From NCBI GenBank assembly GCA_030386875.1, contig CM059558.1:13519752-13583751 (forward strand): 64,000 bases of DNA. Reading direction: 5' to 3'. Positions 54,600 through 64,000 of this stretch are shown here, piece by piece. The position numbers and the translations under genes were made by a program. This DNA comes from Morinoia aosen (lineage: Eukaryota > Arthropoda > Malacostraca > Amphipoda > Talitridae). Positions within the stretch are counted from its first letter, which is position 1, and every line of letters begins with the position of its first letter. A model generated the notes under the pieces. The model saw only the letters and a list, made by a program, of their open reading frames with translations, was not told the origin of the DNA and did no database searches.

Positions 54600-55436
54600 A
54601 GGTAGGTAGGTAGAGGGATGTGCACCCGTAACTACACAGCTGCTAAAACGGGTAGTTGTGTCATGTCGGTATGTATGAACACGTCTGTGATGTGTCTACG
54701 CATCACGGATGGGATATTTGAAAAAAAAAATGGAGGCTGTCATTGCTGCATGCACCGATAGTACTTCCAGTAGATATTGGCTACCTCTATGAAGAGCATT
54801 GGAAACTATGCGTACTGTAAATAGAGCTGGCATTACTTATGCTCCTAACCTTCAGCACGTTATGTTGTATGTTTCATCTACGCAAGCTTATTGTTTAACT
54901 TTAGAACATTTAACACTGGTTAATAAAGGCACACACCTCTTTTTGAACTATGTACAAAATAGATACAACTCAATGCCCATTTATATTTTCCCTAACTGAA
55001 AATGCATAAAAACTCAATGAGGAGAGCATCTAAAAGACAAACTAACCAATGGATAAGTATTCCGTCCAATACTGGTAACTGCGTCAACGGTGTCTTGAGT
55101 GTAATGTTTTCCAGGGTCTTAAAAAGTTGCATAAAATGCAGTGATAGCAGTGAGCAATTTTTGAGCATTTCAATTGGCACAAACAATGATGATCGAAAGT
55201 GCGGAAATATTGTCAAGTCCCTTTAGCTTTTATTTTTTAGTGAAGAACACAAATACATTACACCAGTTGTAGCAACGTGCGCCACAACGCGGTCTGTTTG
55301 TTTAATTTTGCAGAAAGATTGAAAATGAAGTTAGTTTTCCATTTCATTTGACCTTAAAAAACCTGGGCCAAGCTTGTGCCAAAAGTGCCAACTGCAAAGC
55401 CGCGGTTCTTGCTGGTCAGGCGGAGCCACTCGAGAC
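54600..55436. other. No gene seen
   Basis: Begins with a short AGGTAGGT run (54590-54615). The 74-residue ORFs at 54992-55226 on both strands show no family resemblance and no splice support. Confidence 0.5.
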
Positions 55437-55700
55437 CAGTGGTTCTTTTGACTTCGTTGGAGGTACTGAACTCCACCATACATGCATTCATCGAACCCAT
55501 CGTAGTTGGAAAAAATGTGCTTTTTTCGTCAAATGCAAAACATATGGACGATATATAACTATATACTGCATTAATGCACAAACTGTGCCATGCCGACCCC
55601 CGGGGTTCGACTCACCAAACCAAGGTTAAGAACCATCGCCCACAGGGTTTTGACTCACCGAGCCCCTGGGGTTCTATCAAACCCAGGTCAAGAACCACTG
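55437..55700. mobile_element. hAT MITE
   Basis: Ends CAGTGGTTCTTTTGACTTCG and, in reverse, CAGTGGTTCTTGACCTGGGT. Flanks CTCGAGAC and CCCTAGAT agree at five of eight positions, so it is an older insertion. GAACCCCAGGG-like words recur near the right end. Confidence 0.7.
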
Positions 55701-56861
55701 CCCTAGATGCACGGTAGCATGCGGAAGTTGCACTTTATTCCTCGACACAAAATGATAACGCATTCAAAATAATAATGCATACAAAATGATGATGCACACA
55801 AAATGGCAATTTGTTTTTCTGCATTAGTAAATTCAACATATACTCGCCACACCTTCTTGCCCTCCACAGGACAGAAAGATGAGGGAAAACAGAAGCGAGT
55901 GCTTGCTGTTTCCATGATGGGTTTTGGCACCATGTTTTACCACACATTTTTACAATGCATGCAGAAATTTTTGCGTCAGAATAAAAAAAACTGAAGGAAC
56001 TTCCCTGATGATTTTCCCTATGCAGCACGAACAACATGCAGCTAAGTATTTGCTGCTGCTGCAAAAAAGTAAAACATTCAGCTAAATCCCTGGATTACTA
56101 CACAGAGAGGGCTTGACAACAATATACAGTGATGCAGATATAGAGCCTAACGTACCACCTTTAAGTTTTAACCTTAAATTCTGTTGGAATAGGATAGTCT
56201 TAGGACAAATGCAATCCTCCTGTTCCAACATGGTACACTAATACAAATGTTCACGAAGCTCAAAATTTTACAATACCAGACAACTACTACGGTACAAGAC
56301 AAGGAAAATATGCACAGGTAAAAATATAATTTTGAATCACAGTTTACCTCATAGCATGAGATGCAACCTTTATAAATGAAGCTATAACTACAGTCTAAAA
56401 CCTCCACACATGTTCAACATGACATTTACAAGAAAATTAAATTCCAAAAAAGTTTTCACAATATAACTAGCCTGAACATCCTCAACTATGACACGGGAAG
56501 TTAGGGTGCCTAGATACACCATGATACGTCACCACTAATGTGTGGAAAGCTGTGGCATGCTGAAAATGCTTATGTGGGTACCTTGACTCTTAAAAAAGTC
56601 AAATTTAGTTCTAACTAAAACTTTCTTTAGATGAGATTTTTACCTTCAAACTTTTGCTTTGGGTATTTTCAATTCAAAGCCAAATTTTAAATTTTAATTA
56701 TTAATATCTACCAGAAATAATTGTGCACATTAGTTCTCTTACTTGAGCATGAGCTATCATGTACCAAGTCCGTAACTTCTAGAAGATCTATTAGAAGCTA
56801 TCTCCCATTACTCTGTAGTGGGTTGAAGATCTAGACTCAAGTGAGCGTGTTCACCCTACAG
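55701..56861. other. No gene seen
   Basis: AT-rich. 55750-55805 has short AAAATGATGATGCA-like repeats. ORFs on both strands at 55703-56064 lack support. Confidence 0.5.
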
Positions 56862-57354
56862 CAGTGGTTCTTAACCCCTGGGTTACGACCACGGTATAGG
56901 AAACAAGGTAGGGTCATTTCTTATGGGAAAAAAATACACTTCCTCTTGTTCAGCTAGCCAATAGAAAGGCTTTATTTTGCACAAACTTTATGACGTCATC
57001 AAAACGCCATGTTGTTAGGCCAATAGCGGAGCCAGATTTGGGGGTAGCAGTGCTACCAGATGCAATACGAGCGCTGCTATTGGTTCGTTGCCGTGACGTC
57101 AGCAAAACTACACCATCAACAAAAAAAAGACTAGTTTGAACCTACCTTGTTTCCTCTACCGTAGTTACAACCCAGGACATCACTGTTGTTCGAATGTGCT
57201 GCTTATATTGATAAACCCAACTGCAGTCATTTTTGTTTCTGTAGAGTAAACATATAGTATCCTGTTTTTAAAAGAATAATCATATTATGAATGAAATTTT
57301 TTATTATTATGGAGGATTGGGTCACGCGTAAAAAAAATGGGTTCAGAACCACTG
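56862..57354. mobile_element. hAT MITE split by a second MITE
   Basis: Ends CAGTGGTTCTTAACCCCTGG and, in reverse, CAGTGGTTCTGAACCCATTT. Flanks CCCTACAG and CTCTATAG match at six of eight positions. The interior at about 56893-57160 is a second, unrelated MITE. Confidence 0.8.
56893..57160. mobile_element. MITE nested in the hAT MITE; second copy of the 34335-34608 family
   Basis: Begins GGTATAGGAAACAAGGTAGG and ends, in reverse, GGTAGAGGAAACAAGGTAGG. The interior matches 34335-34608 in reverse, including GCTAGCCAATAGAAAGGCTT and CAGTGCTACCAGATGCAATA. Confidence 0.85.
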
Positions 57355-60300
57355 CTCTATAGAATTTGGCTACTAATACTTGAAGAACTACAAGCCTGGC
57401 TACCCGTATCTACCAGGGCAGCCACTAGCAGATGGGAGGCACTTCCATTTGGCAGCTCAAGGGTTGGTAGAAACAAAGAGTTGGCATCGAAAAACATGTC
57501 CCTATACTTCTCAAAATGCACACAATAATAAAAAAATCCCTCCTTTGTAGTTTTTCAAAAAATAAAAAAAAATCCTTTTTATTTTTCTAAAAAAAAACTA
57601 CACACTGGTAACTTTTACAAGAAATAAAAACCATATCTTTATTCATTTTTTCAAAAGGAATTTACCTTTTGACAATTTTCTTCTGGGCGCTTTTCTTCTC
57701 CAAGTGTTTTTCAATGCCAACCCTGATGTAAACAACTCACTTTTCTGAGTCTCATTGCACCATCAAAAAGCCTAAATTAAAACTAAAGGCTAGTTTATAA
57801 TTTGAATACCATAAGATACAGGAGCTTATATAGAGGTACATATATCCAATAATAACTAGAATGAGAGTTCCATGATGAAGCTTTTTCAAGCACCAACCTT
57901 ATATTTCACCCTAGTACAGTGAAAAAATAATGGGTGAATTCTAGCATAATGAATCACATGATGACGTAGATAAAAAATAATTTAAGAATTAGTTTCATTA
58001 TCAACATGGAAAATTTTTCTTGATATTCATAAGGAAAATGGAAAGAAATTTGATGGCATCTTTTAACCTAATTTTGTTCACTTTTTAGAATGTTGAAGCC
58101 CTTAGGTAATGTTAATGTGTTTGCATCAGTACAGTAAAGTTGTACATACTTCACACAACATACGTACTTCTCAAACACAAGTGGAGAGTTCAACGGTGAC
58201 ACGACATGGTGCAAATTTCACACTGTGCTAAGTAACTCAAACAAAATTTTTGTAAAACAAAAAACCAAAAAGTTCTTAGCTGCTCATTAAATGAAAGTAA
58301 ATGAAAGAAACCGAGTAATTCTAAGACATCAAAAACTACATTCAACTTAGTTATGATAATATTAGGTTTTTAGAATCGTTGTAATAATTTCAAAAATTGC
58401 ATGGGGAAAAATTGAGAAACTTTGTCAACAAGAACAGATTATCATAAATTTAGACATCCCACACTGAAGTTCAGAAATAAATCCTAAACTGAACCTGAAA
58501 TATGACTTCACATTTTCAATCAAAAAAAAAACTCTGCATAAAACACAAGTGAATAATTAATACACACAACAAGGTGACAAACAAAACAAGACAAAATTTG
58601 TGCACTAAAATTTGTTCATTTTTCCACAGTAAACTGTGAGGGCATCACATTTTCAGATCATGCCACAATAACACAACAACTACATGGAAAAAACACGTGA
58701 GCTTGATGTCTCAAACACGTCTCAATATGCTTGAGACGTAGAGAACCTTGACTTACACGCTCATTCATAGACACATTTATTTTCTCCTGAATATTTTCTA
58801 AGTAATTACTCAGTTGAAAAGTTGGTAACAAAATTAGCAGTTAATAAAGAAGAGGTATATCATACTGAACATTTCTCTTTTCCTAGAGAGGACTACATTG
58901 GAAAGAAAATGCCAAGTCCCATACATTTCAGCTCTCTACAGGTCAAAGGGATCATGTATTGGAATAGATCTCTTGAATTGGAAGTTATTTATGGAAATAA
59001 TACTAACATTTCACAGAGCCAAACTTCTATGGTTCACAGATAAGAACTTATCTAAAATAAGGTAAAAGACACTAATGTATGATATACAAGAACAACTGAC
59101 TAAGATACTCTAATAATAAGACTGAACAAATCTCCAATGAACATCACTTGGCCAAACACAATGCCATTACACATCTGAGCAAGTTGTACAGCTAACATGG
59201 GCAAATATTGACCAGAAAAAAGTTCAGAACTGAGTCATTCCCACATTTATTTTAACTATGAGACATCAAGAAGAGGCAAGGTTTGCTACAACAGTGCAAC
59301 TAATCTTGATATGGTCACTTGATGGGAATTACGCTCAATGGAAATGAAGGAAAAAAACTACTCTGATGATTACTCTCTTCAAAGTTGTAACCAAAATATA
59401 TCTAATCAGAATTCAATGTCAGCACAAAGATTGGAAAGATTTTTATTCAAGTTACTTTAAATTCTAATCCATCACTAAGAATTTAGAAATATTTATATGA
59501 ATTTTATGAGCTACCCAAAATAAGAACTGAGAAAATTCAAGCAAGTATTAAACAGCACAAGATTTTCACTCCATGTAAGCAGGCTCAGCTAACAATTAAT
59601 ACAAGAACATCACTAGAGAAAAACTCATCAAGTTCTGAAACATGAAGGGAAATTCTACAAAGCTAAATCTTTCACGAGTAAAATACCAGAGAACTCAGTG
59701 CAAGTGCAAGACAATTTTCCTTTCAGCACTGTTCAAATTTACTGAGAACAAAAATTTCAATAGAGTAAGCTCCTATTCAAAATAACTCAAAGCACAATTG
59801 GATTCTAGTTATGTCATTTCAAGTTATAAGCACCCGATGATATTTACCTTTCTGATGATGTTGCCAAACTACCACAACTGTAGCTTGCAAGGCCCCAGAC
59901 CATTTATGGGCCCACCAAGCTAGAAACTCATTAGGACTCTAAAGTCAAAGTAAGACTACTGAAAGTATTTGGAAACAAAAATTAAATTGACACAAATGAT
60001 TGGGACATTTGTTTCAACAAAATTAATGCCATGATATCATCATAGGTATCATTTTTATCAATCTAATTGCAAATTCAGTAACAGGAGCATCACTAGGGTT
60101 AAGATTATTCTTACCACCCATTTACAAGACTATCATACCAGAAAAACAAGTGAACATAAACTTTTCATGTCCAATTGATGCCCAGGATGACACCAAAAAC
60201 ACAATCAATACCCACGGTTGAGACCATCGTAACACGAAAACTTGAGCTGTGTGCAAGTTTATCGTACCTCATCAAGGTCAGCATCGACAGTACATCCAAA

Positions 60301-60391
60301 CAAGACGCGACACTCGCTCGTAATCAAAATGGATCACTTTACCTCAATGTTAGACAATATTGTTGGGGAGGTATTTCACAGAAGAGAGCAC
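57355..60391. other. AT-rich region downstream of the TLC-domain gene; no gene
   Basis: No ORF with homology, minisatellite or MITE was recognised. It lies 3' of the TLC-domain gene on the minus strand and may include its 3' UTR; several AATAAA words occur on that strand (for example near 59435, 58770 and 57640), but none can be chosen. Sequence here is more uniform than in the left half of the window. Confidence 0.5.
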
Positions 60392-61905
60392 CTAATCATA
60401 TTTAGCAGCATAATGTGGCTGCATGAAGAAGACGGCAAACACTCCTCGCAGCATCAAGAAGAGCCAGTACAACTGGGGGGCCAGCACAAGGAAACTGCCC
60501 AGGTGACAGTGCCAAGGCACCCTGCAAGAAGAATTAATGATAAGGTAAGGTTTTTTCTCCCACCATAATACAGTAACTAAGCTCAGGATCATCATGGGGT
60601 AGCCAACAGAACTTCTGAATTAAAAGCTCATGTGAAAAGAATTAACAATAGGGTTATGTGTTTTTTTGGCCAAAACCACAATACGGTAACTAAGCTCAAA
60701 ATCATCATGGGCTGGGCGAAAGGACTTCTGAATTAAAAACTAAATATGGAAGACATCAACAACATAGGGAACATAGCCACAATTGCTTTGGTCTCTATGC
60801 TATTTTTGTCCAGGTAACTTGGCACACACAAAGCATCTTTTCATGCTGGTTTTTGATTTAATGTTGCAGTGATCTTTTACCTTTTTACCTGTTGTCTAAA
60901 TTGGTTGATGAGCTGCTAAAGGGAGAATTTTCTTGCTAGACTTATGTTTTACAGGTAATATTGACACGCTGCTATTTCAATATGGTTAATGACACATCTC
61001 CTCAAATGGTTCTTTTTACCACCTTCAAAGTCAAACGTGCAACTAAAATACAAAAATTTCAAGTATCGTCATCACATTGTTCAAACTCTATTACCAAACT
61101 TTGAATTTAGCAGGGAAGGTATTGGCAATTTATGTCACACAAAATTTACCAGGGTAATTTCCCTTTTTATTTAAAACCTATAAATGGCAAATTTGCATAT
61201 GGTGAGAGTTCAGCAAGAGACTTGCCTGGATAGAGCCATGATGTAGGACAAGCCTCTGCTCTGCTGCTGCAGGTACGTCAGGTACATGTAGGGGAACATG
61301 ACCACACGGCACATGGCAAACACAATGGTCATCAGCACGCCGTTGACAATGTACAACTTGGAGGATTTCAAGCCAAACTTGCTCAGGATGATGCGCATGT
61401 TGACAAAAGGCGTGGAGATTTCAGTGAGGTAGAAGCAGCCAGTGAAGAAGTCCCCCATGTTTGAGTAGTAAATGAGAGCAGGGAAGAGCAAGAAGATCAG
61501 GATGATGTGATGGACGATCATCATGGTGTGGAGCTTCAGGTAACGCTTGAAGTGAGGGCCCCACGGGAGACCTTGCGAGTCTTTATGGAGGCTGTGCGAG
61601 TAATACATGGCCATGAGGTCATAAATGAAGTACGCTGAGCCTATGGTTGAATAGGGGACCGAAAACCAGTGCTTGGCAGTTGAGACGCTGTGTCGCGTGG
61701 CGAGTACTATGAAGATGCCGCTGCTGCCACAGAAGAATCCTTGGAAAGATGATACGCATCCTTCTGCAATTTGATGTTTGTCACCCTCATTGATGACAGT
61801 GGAATTGCGGGACAAATTTTTTATGATGGAAAGAAACAATAGATAAAGGGCCCACCAGGCAATAAAAGAATAAATCCATAACAAAATTTGACTTTCAGGT
61901 AACAT
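60392..61905 (-). CDS. TLC-domain membrane protein, TLCD3/FAM57-like, 269 residues, two coding exons
   Basis: Exon A runs from ATG at 61905 to 61226, with its acceptor (TTTTTTCCAG) 6 nt before the ATG at 61912. Exon B is 60521-60392 with stop TAG. The protein starts MLPESQILLWIYSF and has several hydrophobic helices. The TLC core shows YFIYDLMAMYY (about 92-102), KLHTMMIVHHIILIF with paired His at 132-133, then GDFFTGCFYLTEISTPF (151-167), YIVNGVLMTIVFAMCR and FPYMYLTYLQQQSRG. Exon B supplies VPWHCHLGSFLVLAPQLYW. This matches human TLCD3A/B (257-266 residues) from end to end. Relatives have been linked to ceramide metabolism and ER/plasma membranes; the substrate here is unknown. The frame joins only if the intron uses the donor AG|GCAAGT, a GC-AG intron of 704 bp. 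A non-coding 5' exon lies further right. Confidence 0.9.
60522..61225 (-). other. GC-AG intron of the TLC-domain gene
   Basis: The donor is TCCAG|GCAAGT and the acceptor TTCTTGCAG|G. Using the nearby GT (CAA|GTCTCT) would shift exon B out of the frame that encodes the conserved VPWHCHLG..LAPQLYW segment. GC donors typically have an otherwise near-perfect consensus, as here. Confidence 0.8.
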
Positions 61906-61911
61906 TTTGAC

Positions 61912-62994
61912 CTGGAAAAAATTTAGTTTAAATAATAAGCACAATTATACAAACATTTTTAATGTATACATCATTTCATGTAAGTACTATTTATTAATTA
62001 GCTTTCTAAAGCAAGAAAAATTCAATCCATTTGTAGTTTTTTTGCACATAATGAGCACGTTATATAAGATATCACTTTTAATACATGGATAGCATATGAA
62101 GATATTTATTGCAGTACAAGCATGGCATATGAAGGAATATCTGATAATAAAAACATGTCTAATAAATGAATTGTAAAATACCAGTATTTTATATGAATAC
62201 ATTTTTGTAATACCAGCATGTCATATGAAGTTATCTTTCTTTAAAAAACGATGTGATGTTTCTTCCTTGGACAGTAAAAGAAATAGTAGCAGAAAGCTGC
62301 TGCTGAAACTTTAAACTATTGACACCACAACCATCCATCAAAGAAAGAACCATCAACTGCCACAAACATGAAATGCTCTTGTTGCCCATAGTGACTGCTG
62401 AAACTAGGCTTCTGAAGTGATCAAGTAGCTGAGCTATACTTGAACTCCTGATAGTCCTATACTTATGATAAAGCACTTAATAGGTGATAATGCTACTCAG
62501 AGTCAGACTACAATTTGGGTAACAGGGACTAGGGGTTGTAGAGACTCCTAAATATTACATGGATTTTGTATTGAAAGTTCAACTAGTAATTTAATCAAAA
62601 GACTTATCCTATTTTTTCCCCATGAATATTTCAACATATTTAAAATTTTATTAACCTAGTTTTTTGTTAATTTAAAATAAATAAGATATGACAAATTATC
62701 AAATATTTTCATCACTTGTAAATTGCAAAAAAAACAAGCACTTTATCTGACTATATTTATTGTATGAGATGCAGAACTTTATAAAAAAGTTGTTACAAAC
62801 TATACTATGCCATGTAACTTTCACACCACATAACCCTTTTTCTGATTACCTCTCCGTACATCATTAATCAACCTGGCTTTGTATGAGAAGGAAGACTGAA
62901 TTTTCTGTTAAATTTGAACATTGAAGTACTGACAAATTGCACTTGAGCTGCTTACATGCTATTTGGCTGGTCAGAAAGATTGTATAGATTACAT
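61912..62994. other. 5' intron or upstream region of the TLC-domain gene
   Basis: AT-rich. 62090-62230 has three or four weak copies of a unit with ATGGCATATGAA and ACCAGTAT. No coding exon or 5' UTR exon could be identified. Confidence 0.45.
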
Positions 62995-63245
62995 GTTAGT
63001 TTAAGCCTCCCTAACTGTTAAAAAAAAGAGCATTTCAAAGAGAGGAACAAGGAAGGCATCATTTAAAGTGGAGATAAGGGAATGCAGAATCTATGCAGAA
63101 AGGCGTAGAAACAGTAAGTTGAGAAAAAAGTTAATGAAACAAGGCAAATATGAAGAAAAAATTAGTAGGTGCCAAGAAACAAGACAGCAGTAAAGCCAAA
63201 AAAGATGGTCCTTAACATCACAAAAAAAATTTTCATTTCTACAAT
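62995..63245 (-). mobile_element. R1 dispersed repeat copy
   Basis: Plus strand: AGTTTAAGCCTCCCTAACTG, AGAATCTATGCAGAAAGGCG, TTAGTAGGTGCCAAGAAAC and AAAAAGATGGTCCTTAACA. The family tail (TAGATTACATG) precedes it. Confidence 0.75.
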
Positions 63246-63840
63246 AAAAAGGCCTACCTCTCAGATTGCTTCTCAATAATTGAGAAGCATGCAACCTTGG
63301 CCTGGTTAAAACTACTTGATTCTTTCTTGAGACCTGGATATTTTGGTTCAATTATGAGTGTTATTTTGAGGTACAGAGATTATTCCATACCCCCTTTTGC
63401 TTCTAAAGTACTTTTTTCTAAAGTAAAATATTATAAATATACACACATCCAGATCTGTATATTGAATTTGGTAAAGAGCTATAGGTATTTAGAAAACATG
63501 CTGTTTTTGTCATCTGATCTGGTTTATCATTTCTCAGAATTCCTACAGAACTAGGGATCTATTCAATGATTAGTTTACACCAGAAGAAAGGTTTTGAAGC
63601 AAATTTTAAATTTTGGCAACTAGATGGTGTTCAGATATGAGCAGCTGATTTAGAGCCTGAATAGCACAAAATAAAGTCACAGGCCCCAACATTGTCGGCC
63701 CTCAACTCCAAGTTCAAGGGTCTGTGCACGCTAGCACTGGCATGCACCCGGCCCAGTATAGTAAATACAATGCTGCAGTTGTTGTAATTCAAGAATTTAA
63801 AAATGAGAAACACTGCTCATAGGTTAAGCATTATTTAATA
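63246..63840. other. Probable 3' UTR or intergenic DNA
   Basis: No gene. The 60-85-residue ORFs on either strand have no recognisable features. Confidence 0.4.
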
Positions 63841-63899
63841 TTAGGTATCATCAAATTCATAAAATGCTTTGGAGTACTGCTCTATCCTCTTCAAGTAGT
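63841..63899 (-). CDS. Last coding exon of an unidentified gene (18 residues and stop)
   Basis: On the minus strand TTTTTTTCAG is followed by a frame reading YLKRIEQYSKAFYEFDDT and TAA (63843-63841), entered in phase 1 (two bases complete a codon from the previous exon). The strong acceptor, charged helical sequence and stop make a terminal exon likely; the rest of the gene would lie beyond the right edge. I do not recognise the protein. Its 3' UTR would run left into 63246-63840. Confidence 0.45.
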
Positions 63900-64000
63900 C
63901 TGAAAAAAATGTAAAAAGACAAAAGATTGTCAGACATGTTAAAAAAGAAAATTTATAGAAAAACTCATGTAAAAACCTTCAGTTTATAAGAACTATTCAT

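Noticed and set aside
61210..61225. In-frame extension of the TLC exon to QVSC and stop
   Set aside because: This gives a truncated protein without the conserved last helix; the GC donor restores the full family-length sequence.

Overview
This is eukaryotic nuclear DNA. It has intron-split genes with GT-AG (and one apparent GC-AG) introns, AT-rich intergenic sequence, a BEL/Pao-type LTR retrotransposon, a Penelope-like element remnant, hAT, piggyBac and Harbinger-like MITEs, a tRNA-derived SINE and an unusually high load of minisatellites. The gene complement and repeat style suggest an invertebrate, probably an arthropod and perhaps a crustacean. No species can be named from the sequence. 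No rRNA, functional tRNA, CRISPR array or prokaryotic operon is present.

Layout. 1-8358 is a young BEL/Pao-like LTR element on the minus strand with 2.28-kb LTRs and one gag-protease ORF (2243-5908); no reverse transcriptase or integrase is seen. 8359-17070 is a mosaic of degenerate, partly inverted and nested repeats. 17074-17762 is a near-perfect hairpin. 18013-19395 is a 23-bp minisatellite. 20759-26046 (+) is a three-exon gene for a TMEM254-like four-helix membrane protein; its two introns are largely filled by 17-bp, 28/29-bp and 17-bp minisatellites. 28298-49078 (-) is a ten-coding-exon gene for a type II Golgi alpha-1,4-glycosyltransferase (A4GALT/alpha4GT family, Gb3_synth domain). 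I assembled it by hand from phase-compatible splice sites to a 603-residue protein. Its introns hold a Penelope-like palindrome, SINEs, a hAT MITE and several minisatellites, many ending within about 15-45 nt of a splice site. 49079-60391 is gene-poor and repeat-rich. 60392-61905 (-) is a two-coding-exon TLC-domain gene (TLCD3/FAM57-like) with a GC-AG intron. 63841-63899 (-) is the last coding exon of a further gene whose body lies beyond the right edge.

The three recognisable host genes encode unrelated membrane proteins. Two have lipid-linked themes (a possible glycosphingolipid glycosyltransferase and a TLC-domain protein of a ceramide-associated family), but nothing indicates co-regulation. 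The most notable feature is how repeats crowd and sometimes imitate splice signals: a 17-bp array flanked by two copies of a splice-acceptor junction in the TMEM254-like gene, and a 27-bp array in frame with exon 7 of the glycosyltransferase whose units each carry an acceptor-like motif.
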